DNA of 64,000 bases from Amygdalobacter indicium (GTDB taxonomy: Bacteria; Bacillota; Clostridia; Saccharofermentanales; Fastidiosipilaceae), in NCBI RefSeq assembly GCF_029101545.1, contig NZ_CP118866.1, positions 558,001 to 622,000 on the forward strand. The letters are read 5' to 3'. Position 1 is the stretch's first letter. Each line of letters opens with the position of its first letter. The position numbers and the translations under genes are program-made. Positions 13,482-22,807 of this stretch are shown one piece after another. The notes under the pieces are model-generated. The model did not search any database, was not told where the DNA came from, and saw only the letters and a list, made by a program, of their open reading frames with translations.

Positions 13482-15095
13482 TTGGAGATGAAGATAATAT
13501 TGGACAACGGTAAGACCGCCGACAGACCTTTAATTCGCAGTAATTCTTTCAAAAAAGCGACAATTATTCTGATTATCGGTTTGTTACTCAGTAAAGTGAC
13601 GGGACAGGCACGTGAAGTTCTATACGGGGTGGTATTGCAGAAACCGTATTTAACGGATGCTTATGTTCAGGGCTTTTTAATTCCCGACTTTATCTATGAA
13701 CTATTGATAGGCGGTTCGATTCAGGCTGCTTTGATTCCAACTTTAGCGCAAGCTTTGGGAACTGAGCAGGAGAAAAAAGCTTGGTATGACGTTTCGACAT
13801 TTATCAGTTTTTTCAGTATTCTGATGTTTATTTGCCTTTTGTTGCTGGAAATTTTTACTCAGCCTATATTATCTTTAATTAGTAAAAGCGAAAATTTAAT
13901 CTTGACGGTGCAAGTGGCCCGCCGATTATTCCCGCAAACTTTTTTTATGATGGGAGCGGGTTTAACAATTGGCATATTGAATGCCCATAAATTATTTACC
14001 AAAACGGCCTTAGGACCGGGCTTGTATAATATTTTTGTTTGTTTGAGTTTAATATTATTGGGAGCAGCGTCTGAAAAGGCTTTATTGCAAGTGGCGTGGG
14101 GCATCAGTGGCAGTGCAGCAGTTTATTTTATCTGGCAATTATTTTTAGCGCGGCGAGTAATTACTCCCTTAAGATTGAATTTGCACTTTTCCCGTCCCGG
14201 TTTTCGGCGCCTTCTGTTATTAGCTTTGCCGACTTTATTTTCCGCATCTATTGCGCAATTGGGAAACATAATTTTACAAGCTTACACTAAAACGATGCCT
14301 GCAGGCAGTGCGACAGCGTTGAGGTATGCTTCGACTGTTTGGATGTTGCCGTACGGCATTTTTACCGTTGCTATCGGCCAGGTAATGTTGCCGACCTTAT
14401 CAACATGTATCGGGCACAATGATCCGATTAAAGCCGGGCGGATGCTCAATAAAGCCTTGCGATTGGTTTTGCTTTTTGCTTTGCCTTCCGCCTTGATTTT
14501 CTATGCTTATCGCACGGAAATTATGGTAGGAATTTTCTGGTGGAAAAATTATTTACCTTCAAGTGCTGCCGCTAATCGGGAATATTATGATATTTTGGTT
14601 AATGCCGGCCGAATATTGCAATTTTATTGCCCGGCGATTATTTTTCAGTCGGTTATCTATATTTACAACTTTGCTTTTTATGCTCACAGTATTACCGTAA
14701 TTCCTTTGGTGAATGCCGCCGTTTCCTTGCTGTTAACTTTAGGTTTGGGTTATATAGCGGAGCAACGGCAGGAGATTTCCGGTTTATCTTTAGCTTTTGC
14801 CGTTTCGACGTTGTTTATCGCCTTGTTGTTACAAGCTTTGTACCATCACCGATTTAAGCCTGAGAAATTACGTAATTTCGCTTATTTTATTTGGCAAAAT
14901 TGGGTAGCTTTGACTATTTTGGCAATTTATCTGTTGGTTGAAGTGCATGTTAGCGCTCGGATTCCGTATGTTAATAAGCTGTTTTCTTTAGCGGTTATAG
15001 GTGCGCGCGCCCTCGTCGCTTACGCTGTTTATTTAGCGGCAGCGTATCTTGTCGGTATCAAAGAAATTAAAGAAATCCGGCATTTATGGCATTAG
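13482..15095 (+). CDS. murJ: Lipid II flippase MurJ (MviN family)
   Basis: MurJ flips the cell-wall precursor lipid II across the membrane. The product is about 531-537 residues with 13-14 hydrophobic segments and family features KATIILIIGLLLSKVTGQAREVLYG near the start and LPYGIFTVAIGQVMLPTLS in the middle. The start is uncertain: TTG at 13482, ATG at 13488, or TTG at 13500, the last being 12 bases after GGAG. All give the same first membrane segment. The gene begins 7 bases after pncC and its end overlaps the cls region, so it is in the same operon. Confidence 0.9.
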   Translation: MEMKIILDNGKTADRPLIRSNSFKKATIILIIGLLLSKVTGQAREVLYGVVLQKPYLTDAYVQGFLIPDFIYELLIGGSIQAALIPTLAQALGTEQEKKAWYDVSTFISFFSILMFICLLLLEIFTQPILSLISKSENLILTVQVARRLFPQTFFMMGAGLTIGILNAHKLFTKTALGPGLYNIFVCLSLILLGAASEKALLQVAWGISGSAAVYFIWQLFLARRVITPLRLNLHFSRPGFRRLLLLALPTLFSASIAQLGNIILQAYTKTMPAGSATALRYASTVWMLPYGIFTVAIGQVMLPTLSTCIGHNDPIKAGRMLNKALRLVLLFALPSALIFYAYRTEIMVGIFWWKNYLPSSAAANREYYDILVNAGRILQFYCPAIIFQSVIYIYNFAFYAHSITVIPLVNAAVSLLLTLGLGYIAEQRQEISGLSLAFAVSTLFIALLLQALYHHRFKPEKLRNFAYFIWQNWVALTILAIYLLVEVHVSARIPYVNKLFSLAVIGARALVAYAVYLAAAYLVGIKEIKEIRHLWH

Positions 15096-15109
15096 GAGAA
15101 GAGAAGAGA

Positions 15110-16972
15110 ATGCAGACAACTGTAAAAGATAATAATAAAGGAAAGTTAAAACAAAGATTACAAAAAGTTCGGGCGCGCAGAATTTATCTGTTGGGTAGCT
15201 TGGTTGTTTTGCAGTTTATCTTTTTTGTCGTTATTTTTTTCACCGTGCAAAATAATGCTATGCGCTTTTTCAGTTTAGGCAATTTCCTTATTTTTCTTGC
15301 TCTCGCCTGGTTCATTATGACCAGACATATGACTAATTCCGCCAAATTGAGCTGGTTATTGTGTGGTGCGGTGGCTCCGGTTTTTACTTGGCTGTTTTAC
15401 GGCTTTTCTGTCAGTAATTTACTGCAACGGCGAACCCTTTTAGCGCAAACTTTCAGTAAAGAAAGAATTTTTGTCAGCTATTTTCATAAAGAAGGCCGGA
15501 GCTTGATGGCTCGTTTAAGACCTTTATTACAGGCGGAAGGCCTGGGCAATTTTTATGAGATTGCCGCATTAGCTTTTCATCATAACGGCAGTAAAATTTA
15601 TTTGAATCAGAAAGTTGAATATTATCGTTGCGGAGAAGAGGCCTGGCCGCAGATTAAGGCGGCAATTAAAGCGGCCAAAGTTCACATCTGTATCGAGTTT
15701 TATATTATAAAAAACGGCACGATGCTGGAGGAAATGCTGGATTTACTCTGTCAAAAGTTACAGCAGGGAGTAGAAGTTTATTTATTGTATGACGGTGCCT
15801 GTGATTTCCTGCTGAATTTTGATTTGGCGCGCACTTTGAAAAATCAAGGTGCGAAAACTGCGGTGTTTATGCCGATAAACGGTAGATTTACCATGGATCA
15901 TAACCATCGTAACCATCGTAAATTAATTATTATCGACGGGGAAACTGCTTTTACCGGCGGCATAAATTTGGCTGATGAATATATTAATTTGCGCTCGCCT
16001 TTCGGTTATTGGAAAGATGCCGTTATCTCCGTGCAGGGGGAAGCAGTTCAACGTTTACAGGGATTTTTCCTGGCGGATTTTTTGGCAAGTTGTTCGCAAG
16101 ATGACGAAAAAATTATTGCTAATTTGATTAATGCCGATTTAGCGGCTTTTAATTCCAGTCAGGCAAATTTGAATTTAACTGTCAATATGCGGGATTACGA
16201 CGTGAAATTATTAAAGCGGCGGGACAAACACCAAGATAATTGGGAAAATAAAAATCAATTGCTGCCGGCCTGGAAGAAAAATCACGGGCATAAAAGCGGG
16301 CATGAGTTCCTGCATTTAAGTACTAAAGAATTGGATCGCCAGAACGATATACCGTGGGGACGCCGACAAAGTGAAATTAAATTTACCGGCGGAGATATGC
16401 CCGCCATCCCGAATTTGCCTTGGGAAAATTTGCTCGTCCCTTATGCCGATGCTCCCAGTGTCGGTAATTCTCTGGCTGAAAATATTTATTTACAGGCTAT
16501 CTACAGTGCGACAAGCTCCTGTCAGATAATGACGCCCTATCTTATCCTGGGAGATGAATTGTTGCGTGCTTTAACAGTAGCTGCCAATCGCGGCGTTAAA
16601 GTGGAAATATATTTGCCTTACATTGCCGATAAAAAAATTATGCAGGTTCTGGCACGGGCTGCTTATCCGGTTCTATTGCAAGCCGGTATAAAAATTTATG
16701 AATTTCTTCCGGGATTTATTCACTCTAAAGTATTGCTGATTGATCAGCAGATAGCAGTTATCGGCAGCGTGAATTTCGATTTTCGCAGCATGTATTTGAA
16801 TTTTGAGAACGGTGTTATAATCTACGACCGGATTCTGGGCGAAAAAATTGCAGCCGATTTTCGGACTATCAGACCGGAATGTAAGCAGGTGGACTTGGCG
16901 TATTGCCAAAGCTTGAGTATCAGCGATAAAATTTGGGGTATTGTTTTACGGCCGTTAGGTCCGTTGTTGTAA
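15110..16972 (+). CDS. cls: Cardiolipin synthase (two HKD phospholipase-D domains)
   Basis: Cardiolipin synthase joins two phosphatidylglycerols in the membrane. The 620-residue protein has two N-terminal membrane segments (about 24-45 and 50-67), then two PLD domains with the HKD motifs HRNHRKLIIIDGETAFTGG and HSKVLLIDQQIAVIGS. Usual members are about 480-510 residues; here about 100 extra residues (around 345-450, Lys-, His- and Asn-rich) lie between the two domains. The ATG at 15110 follows AGGAGAAGAG; the longer frame from 15086 overlaps murJ and lacks its own site. It is the last gene of the murJ operon. Confidence 0.9.
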   Translation: MQTTVKDNNKGKLKQRLQKVRARRIYLLGSLVVLQFIFFVVIFFTVQNNAMRFFSLGNFLIFLALAWFIMTRHMTNSAKLSWLLCGAVAPVFTWLFYGFSVSNLLQRRTLLAQTFSKERIFVSYFHKEGRSLMARLRPLLQAEGLGNFYEIAALAFHHNGSKIYLNQKVEYYRCGEEAWPQIKAAIKAAKVHICIEFYIIKNGTMLEEMLDLLCQKLQQGVEVYLLYDGACDFLLNFDLARTLKNQGAKTAVFMPINGRFTMDHNHRNHRKLIIIDGETAFTGGINLADEYINLRSPFGYWKDAVISVQGEAVQRLQGFFLADFLASCSQDDEKIIANLINADLAAFNSSQANLNLTVNMRDYDVKLLKRRDKHQDNWENKNQLLPAWKKNHGHKSGHEFLHLSTKELDRQNDIPWGRRQSEIKFTGGDMPAIPNLPWENLLVPYADAPSVGNSLAENIYLQAIYSATSSCQIMTPYLILGDELLRALTVAANRGVKVEIYLPYIADKKIMQVLARAAYPVLLQAGIKIYEFLPGFIHSKVLLIDQQIAVIGSVNFDFRSMYLNFENGVIIYDRILGEKIAADFRTIRPECKQVDLAYCQSLSISDKIWGIVLRPLGPLL

Positions 16973-17004
16973 TTAAGTTGATCGCAGCAGGCCGATTAGA
17001 GCTG

Positions 17005-17037
17005 AAAAAAGCCTTATGCTTCGAAGAGGCATAAGGC
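17005..17037 (-). terminator. Terminator between convergent cls and M24 peptidase genes
   Basis: GCCTTATGC and GCATAAGGC form a nine-pair stem. The T-tract lies on the minus strand (AAAAAA at 17005-17010), so it mainly ends the aminopeptidase transcript; the plus side is weaker. Confidence 0.8.
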
Positions 17038-17063
17038 ATGATTTTACTCGAATTTCCCGAAAA

Positions 17064-18839
17064 TCAGAGGGCTTTGGTGGCATTCTTGAGCCAATTTTTC
17101 TCATTCTCATTCAGGAACGGAGAAATTTTCTCATAGCAGGCTTGATGGTAATCATTCAACCACTTAATTTCAGCAGCAGTTAAATATTTTTTATCTATTG
17201 CCCGCAACTCGAAAGGCACATAAGAAACAATTTCAAAACGATAGAACTCACCGTGCTCATTTTGGCAATCTTTCACGGTTAAAACATCGTTTTCAATCCG
17301 GATACCGTGCTTATTGGCCTTGTAAATACCCGGCTCTACCGTGGTTAACATGCCTAATTGCAAACTTACCTGATTGGAACGGGTCGAAATTGACTGCGGA
17401 CCTTCATGAACATTCAGGCAATAACCGACACCGTGACCGGTACCGGACTTGTAATCGGTTCCCGTTTGCCACATAGGATAACGGGTAATGCCGTCCAAAC
17501 TGATACCTGTAGTGCCGCGCAGGAAACGGGCGCTCATTGTATCGACACAACCTTTAACTACGTGAGTGTAATCGAAAATCTCTTCTTCTGTCAGAGGACC
17601 GACAGCTTGCGTCCGGGTAATATCGGTTGTACCGCCGTAATATTGACCGCCGGAATCATGAAGGAAGAAGCTCTTATTTTGTAAAACTGCCTGTTTCTCA
17701 ACGGAAGCGGAATAATGTAACATTGCGGCATTATCTTTATAAGCTGCAATAGTTTCAAAACTGGGTTCGATGAAACCTTCCTGTTCCTGGCGATATTCCA
17801 ACAGCTTGGCGGCACAGTCCAACTCTTTAATTTCGTGTTTGCCGATATTCTGATCCAACCAGCACATAAACTTGCAAATAGCGGCGGAATCTTGGAGGAA
17901 AATGCCTTTCAAATTAGCAATTTCCGTCGGATTTTTAACAGCTTTCTGATAAGTTGAAATATTAATTCCGTCGACCAGGGAATAATTGCTGCTTAAAATT
18001 TGATAAATTCTATAATTGACCATCGAACTTTGAATGTATACCTTCGCAGTCTTAGGTAAAGCGGCAATATCCTGATAAATTTGCTCGTAAGGTAAAAGCG
18101 TTACCCCTTCAGCCTGTAAATTTTCAGCCAAAGCGGTCGGAATTTTATCCGGATCGGCATAAAGGAAGGCCTGTTCCGGAGTAATCAAAGCGAAGCTGAG
18201 CAATACAGGACAGCAGGGAATATCAAAAGCCCGAATATTGTACAACCAACAAATGTCATCCAGCGAAGAGATAACCGAATAATCGGCATATTTTTCCTTG
18301 AGACGTTGACGGAAATCGGCCAATTTATCGGCAGTACGGCAACCTGTAAACTTCAATTCATGCAGCCAAGCCTGCTCCTTGGAGACTTGCGGCCGATCAG
18401 CTGTCCATAATTGCCCGATTAAATCGACATCGACCAATTCAAAATCGTGTGCCTGAAAATCTCTGAGGTAAGCATTAATTGTTTGCGCCGGTAAGATTGC
18501 GCCGTTAAAACCGATGCGACTGCCGTTCGGTAAAGTTAATAAAAATTCTTTGACAGTAGGAACATTCGGCCAGTTCATCTTCATCATTTGAAATTCCGTG
18601 CCGGCAATTTCTTTTTCACAGCTGATCCAATAACGGCCGTCAGCCCAAATCAAAGCCTTGTCCGGTGTGACAACCACAGTTGAATTTTCACCGCTGAAAT
18701 TACTGATCCATTCCAAAGTCCGATAGTGATCGGCAAAGTATTCACTTTGATGGTCATCGCCGGTGACTTCAATAAAAGCTGCCAGATTATTGTCCTGCAT
18801 CAAGCGCCTTAACGCTTGTAATTTTTCTGCATTATTCAT
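17064..18839 (-). CDS. Xaa-Pro aminopeptidase, M24B family (long form)
   Basis: These cytosolic metallopeptidases remove an N-terminal residue that precedes proline. The 591-residue protein is of the long three-domain form, like the eukaryotic enzyme, with two creatinase-like N-terminal domains and a C-terminal pita-bread domain. Metal-binding landmarks are DSGGQYYGGTTDITRT, GHGVGYCLNVHEGP and TVEPGIYKANKHGIRIEND. The ATG at 18839 follows GTGAGGT; a GTG 12 bases upstream is an alternative but lies inside that site. It is monocistronic and divergent from the XRE gene. A possible -10 TATAAT lies on the minus strand near 18884-18889. Confidence 0.92.
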   Translation of the reverse strand: MNNAEKLQALRRLMQDNNLAAFIEVTGDDHQSEYFADHYRTLEWISNFSGENSTVVVTPDKALIWADGRYWISCEKEIAGTEFQMMKMNWPNVPTVKEFLLTLPNGSRIGFNGAILPAQTINAYLRDFQAHDFELVDVDLIGQLWTADRPQVSKEQAWLHELKFTGCRTADKLADFRQRLKEKYADYSVISSLDDICWLYNIRAFDIPCCPVLLSFALITPEQAFLYADPDKIPTALAENLQAEGVTLLPYEQIYQDIAALPKTAKVYIQSSMVNYRIYQILSSNYSLVDGINISTYQKAVKNPTEIANLKGIFLQDSAAICKFMCWLDQNIGKHEIKELDCAAKLLEYRQEQEGFIEPSFETIAAYKDNAAMLHYSASVEKQAVLQNKSFFLHDSGGQYYGGTTDITRTQAVGPLTEEEIFDYTHVVKGCVDTMSARFLRGTTGISLDGITRYPMWQTGTDYKSGTGHGVGYCLNVHEGPQSISTRSNQVSLQLGMLTTVEPGIYKANKHGIRIENDVLTVKDCQNEHGEFYRFEIVSYVPFELRAIDKKYLTAAEIKWLNDYHQACYEKISPFLNENEKNWLKNATKAL

Positions 18840-19131
18840 CTTATACCTCACTAAAAAATTTTTGCCATAGCAAATATTCCTTTAATTATACACCGATGCC
18901 GGCAAAACAATAATAGAATTACGATCTTTGAGCAAAAAAACAAAAAAAAAACGATTTTTTCCAAAAATAATAAATATAAAAATACTCACGATGCCTTTGA
19001 AATCCCCGTTTTATCGAGAAAAACGTTCGAATTATGCTTCGAAAAATAAAAATTACTTAATTTGCTTTTTGCCCTAATATCCAGCAATCTAAAGTTGTTA
19101 TCCGGTTTGATTGAGAATGGAGGGAAGTAAT

Positions 19132-19458
19132 ATGAAAAATTGCATAGAAGAGTATCGTCGACCCTTGGATTTGTCCCAATACAGATTGGGCAAGAAAATC
19201 GGTTTATCACGGGTAACGGTCAATAAGATTGAAACGTGTAAAATAATTCCTAATTTAAGTATCGCGCATGCTATCGCCGCCAGCCTCGGAGTATCAATAT
19301 ATGAAATTTTTGATTTGGACGGCAGCGGTACTTTTACTTGTCCTTGTACCCTGAAGAAAAAGCGAAAAAGAAGACGCAGCAGAAAGACATGCGAAAATGT
19401 CAATCCGGCAGCGGAGGCGGCAGGACAGAAAGCTGATAAAAAGGGTAAAAGCGTCTGA
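19132..19458 (+). CDS. XRE-family DNA-binding protein
   Basis: A 108-residue protein with an N-terminal HTH_3 domain (about residues 5-62; LSQYRLGKKIGLSRVTVNKIETCKIIPNLSIAHAIAASLGVSIYEIFDL). It is a close match to small XRE regulators. The tail is unusual: CPCTLKKKRKRRRSRKTC, then Ala/Lys-rich residues, which could bind metal or nucleic acid. The ATG at 19132 follows GGAGGG. It is alone, with an AT-rich upstream region shared with the divergent aminopeptidase gene. Its target genes are not evident. Confidence 0.8.
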   Translation: MKNCIEEYRRPLDLSQYRLGKKIGLSRVTVNKIETCKIIPNLSIAHAIAASLGVSIYEIFDLDGSGTFTCPCTLKKKRKRRRSRKTCENVNPAAEAAGQKADKKGKSV

Positions 19459-19586
19459 TTTTCTCCGCCTTTTATTTATTTTGTGCCAAATTGCAAATTT
19501 AAGGCTTTTTCATGTTAAACTATAAATGTTGTTGAAGATAATATTAGGACTGAAACAGATTTGATTAGTTTATTAATAGGAGCAGA

Positions 19587-21401
19587 ATGGGTTTATTTAA
19601 GGTTTTAGATTTGTTGGGGGGCGTGGCACTGTTCCTGTACGGCATGCATGTCATGGGAAGAGGTTTGACGCGGCTGGCGGGCAATAAATTACAAGGCTTA
19701 TTGGAGAAATTGACAGCCAGTAAGATTAGAGCTTTAGCCTTGGGTGTAGCTGTAACCCTGTTGGTTCAATCAAGCGATGCGACGATAGTCATGGCTATCG
19801 GTTTGGTAAATTCCAATATAATGGGGTTATTGCAGGCTTTATACGTTGACGTGGGTGCTAATATCGGCACGACAATTACAGCCTGGATATTATCGTTGAA
19901 CGGCCTGGACAAAGGTGCTTCGGCTTCTACCATTTTTTATTATCTCAATCCTTTAAGTTATTTGCCGCTTTTGGCTGTCGTCGGAGTTATATTTGTGGTA
20001 TTTATCAAAAATACTAAAAGGTATAACATAGGCTCGATTATGCTGGGCTTTGTCCTTATAATGTACGGCATGGATGTGATGAAAGCGGCAGTCAGACCCT
20101 TGCAGGATTCCGCTAATTTCAGTAAGTTTATGCTCAGTTTGGGAAATCCTTTTACAGCGATTTTGTTCGGTATTCTTATAACTGTTATTATTCAAAGTTC
20201 CTCGGCGTCAATCGGTATGCTGCAGGCGTTTGCTTTACTCGGCCTGATAGATTTTAAGTTGGCGATTCCCGTTATATTAGGTTGTAATATCGGAACTTGC
20301 GTTACTTCTTTAATATCTGCCGTCAGTGCCAATAACGACGGTAAATGTGTAGCGTTAACAAATTTTGTTTATAAGATTGACGGCGTTGTCATTTTGGGCG
20401 GCGCCTTTTATTTGGTCAATTTATTTTACCCTTTACCTTTTATGTTTTTTCCTGTTACTCCGGTCGGTATTGCTATTGTGCATAGTACATTCAACATTAT
20501 CAATGCCGCCTTACACTTTCCTTTCATGTATTGCCTAGCCGACTTGGTAAAACGTTGTCTGCCGCAAAAAAGAGTTAATACTTCACTTGCCGATATGCAG
20601 ATGGATACAGCTTTGAAAGCTCTTGATGATCGTTTCCTCAATACGCCGGCTTTTGCTGTTCAACAGAGTGTCCAAACGGCACTTTTGATGGGTAATTATG
20701 CTAAATCGGCAATGTATAAAGCCGTAGCTTTAATCGAAAATTATAAAGAAGAAGAGTTCGTACAGGTCGATAAATTGGAGGAACTGACAGATAATATCGA
20801 AGATGCGCTGGCGCAATATACTTTGAAATTATCGACTCACAGAATGTCGGATGCCGATAATAATTATTTAACCATGGTGATGCAAAGCTTGTCTTATTTT
20901 GAGCAAATCGGCGATCGAGCTTTAACTATTGCCAAAGCGGCGAAAGAGATGCATACCAAAGGCCTGCAGTTTTCCGCTGGAGCCTTGGCGGAATTGCACG
21001 TTTTGGAAAAAGCGGTTTTTGAAATTATGGAACGGACGTTCGATGTTTATAAAGAACAGAATGCCGCCAAAGCCAAGATGGTAGAACCTTTGGAAGAAGT
21101 TATCGACTATCTTGAAAGAAAAGTCAAGAACCGTCATGTCAGACGCTTGCAGTTGGGTTTATGTACGATTGAACTCGGATTTATTATGAATGATATTACA
21201 AGCAGTTTGGAACGTACCTCGGATCATTGCTCGGCTATCGCTCTGTCAACCGTCGAAGCTAATTGCAACGAATTCGGAGCCCATGCCGTAGCTTTGGAAT
21301 TAAAGGAAGAAAATCCGAGTAAATTTAAAGAATTGTACTTAAAGTGGAAAGATGAATATCGCTTGCCGGCTGCCGAGGCGATGAATGTGAAAAAAATGTA
21401 G
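19587..21401 (+). CDS. Na+/phosphate cotransporter with PhoU-like domain
   Basis: Members of the NptA/YjbB type move inorganic phosphate with sodium. The 604-residue protein has the two QSSDATIV and QSSSASIG repeats of the family in an N-terminal membrane domain with about nine hydrophobic segments (up to about 320), then a cytosolic PhoU-like helical region. Length and order are normal. The usual role is phosphate export or uptake; direction cannot be read from the sequence. GGAG lies 5 bases before the ATG. Confidence 0.92.
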   Translation: MGLFKVLDLLGGVALFLYGMHVMGRGLTRLAGNKLQGLLEKLTASKIRALALGVAVTLLVQSSDATIVMAIGLVNSNIMGLLQALYVDVGANIGTTITAWILSLNGLDKGASASTIFYYLNPLSYLPLLAVVGVIFVVFIKNTKRYNIGSIMLGFVLIMYGMDVMKAAVRPLQDSANFSKFMLSLGNPFTAILFGILITVIIQSSSASIGMLQAFALLGLIDFKLAIPVILGCNIGTCVTSLISAVSANNDGKCVALTNFVYKIDGVVILGGAFYLVNLFYPLPFMFFPVTPVGIAIVHSTFNIINAALHFPFMYCLADLVKRCLPQKRVNTSLADMQMDTALKALDDRFLNTPAFAVQQSVQTALLMGNYAKSAMYKAVALIENYKEEEFVQVDKLEELTDNIEDALAQYTLKLSTHRMSDADNNYLTMVMQSLSYFEQIGDRALTIAKAAKEMHTKGLQFSAGALAELHVLEKAVFEIMERTFDVYKEQNAAKAKMVEPLEEVIDYLERKVKNRHVRRLQLGLCTIELGFIMNDITSSLERTSDHCSAIALSTVEANCNEFGAHAVALELKEENPSKFKELYLKWKDEYRLPAAEAMNVKKM

Positions 21402-21488
21402 CATTTTTATAAAAGGCTGACCGAAGAAATTCCCGTTTGCAAAATTGTGGATATAATAGGCTGATGAAAACCAAGAGCTGTTATAGCA

Positions 21489-21512
21489 GCATGATAGGAA
21501 TAATTATCATGC
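21489..21512 (+). promoter_or_regulatory. Leader hairpin of the DUF1002 gene
   Basis: GCATGATA and TATCATGC are perfect 8-base arms around GGAATAAT, ending seven bases before the AGAGG ribosome binding site. It may stabilise the mRNA or modulate translation. Confidence 0.45.
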
Positions 21513-21530
21513 AGAAACAGAGGTGTTATT

Positions 21531-22721
21531 ATGAAATACGAAAAACAATTGGCAACGGTTTTGAGCGCCTGCTTGGCTCTATCTGTCACTTTGACGCCGT
21601 TGGCTGCAGATTTGCCGCAGACTGACAAGAATTCTCAAGGTAACGTGGCAGCTGCAAACGATCAGGAAAAAACAGCGAAACAGGAACCGAAAGACAAAAA
21701 GGCGGATTCAGCTGCCGACTCGCAAAAGAATGGCGATAACAAGAAAGAAAAGTCGGTTACTTCCGTCACTTCAACTACTGCAAATTCGCCGAAACAGACG
21801 ACAAAGAGCAATAAGTCCGGTCTGGAAAAAGTGCAGGAACAGGATGCCGGTAAATTCGAAGTAGTTTGGAAGACGCCGGTGGTTGTATACGGGGCTGCTT
21901 TGTCGATCAATGAAATCAGTCGGACCAGAGAATTATTCGGTTTGGGCAATGTTAACGCTTTAAGTGAAACAAGTGTGGACAGCCGTGATTTGTATCGCTA
22001 CTTGGGCAGCAGTGCCGTTGACGGCGATATGATTTCTTCAGTTGCCGTACAGAAACGGGAGAAAGGCTTCGGAGTTCGCGTAAAAATCGTAACACCGAGT
22101 ATGATTACGCAAATTACGGATGCTATGTATACCAATGCGGCCATTTCCGCCGGTGTCAGCGACTGTCAGATTTTAGTAGCTTCAACTCGTCCGGTTACAG
22201 GCGAGTCGGCTCTGGCCGGTGTTTATAAAGCTTTTGCTTTGAAAGGTGAAACTTTCAATTCCAAGCAGATGCAGGTTTCGCAGGCCGAACTTAATACGGT
22301 TAACGCTATAAATCAAAGCAATGCCAAAGTTAAGGGATACAACAAAGCTTATATGGACAAAGTTATTTTGGACACCAAATTGGCTATGCAAAAACGGGCC
22401 GGACAATTAGGTACAGGTTTGGCTGCCGGCGAGATTACCAAAATTATTAATGCGAATTTGAGCAAGTACGGTTTAGGAAATATTGTTAAGAGCAATCAGG
22501 TTGAAGCTTTAACCAAATTGTTTGAACGTTTCCAAAATACTGATGCTATCAATTCTCCGGTAGTGCAACAACAGTTACAGATATTAAGCAGTAAACTGCA
22601 AACTGTTTTCGACCAATTCTATCAGGATGCCAAGAAGGCAGGATTCTGGGATCGAATTGTCAAGTTTGTGACGGATGTTTGGGACACGATAATGGATAGT
22701 GTCAATAAACTTTCCAAGTGA
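21531..22721 (+). CDS. Secreted DUF1002 family protein
   Basis: A 396-residue protein with a signal peptide (about 1-24), a low-complexity Lys/Asp/Ser/Thr-rich stretch (about 30-105) and then the DUF1002 region: MITQITDAMYTNAAISAGVSD, ASTRPVTGESALAGVYKAF and further helices. The family is found in spore-forming and related Firmicutes; its function is unknown. The charged linker resembles a wall-spanning segment. The gene has its own leader hairpin and a bidirectional terminator. It may be anchored to the wall or membrane, but no anchor motif is present at the C terminus. Confidence 0.85.
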   Translation: MKYEKQLATVLSACLALSVTLTPLAADLPQTDKNSQGNVAAANDQEKTAKQEPKDKKADSAADSQKNGDNKKEKSVTSVTSTTANSPKQTTKSNKSGLEKVQEQDAGKFEVVWKTPVVVYGAALSINEISRTRELFGLGNVNALSETSVDSRDLYRYLGSSAVDGDMISSVAVQKREKGFGVRVKIVTPSMITQITDAMYTNAAISAGVSDCQILVASTRPVTGESALAGVYKAFALKGETFNSKQMQVSQAELNTVNAINQSNAKVKGYNKAYMDKVILDTKLAMQKRAGQLGTGLAAGEITKIINANLSKYGLGNIVKSNQVEALTKLFERFQNTDAINSPVVQQQLQILSSKLQTVFDQFYQDAKKAGFWDRIVKFVTDVWDTIMDSVNKLSK

Positions 22722-22763
22722 AATTTTCTTAATTGATTTTCTTAATTAAGAAGGCAATATTGC

Positions 22764-22797
22764 AAAAAGCAGTCAGGTCGAACTTGGCTGCTTTTTG
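22764..22797. terminator. Bidirectional terminator
   Basis: AAAAAGCAG (22764-22772) pairs with CTGCTTTTT (22788-22796). T-tracts exist on both strands, serving the DUF1002 gene and the convergent lipoprotein gene. Confidence 0.85.
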
Positions 22798-22807
22798 TAT
22801 ATATCTT

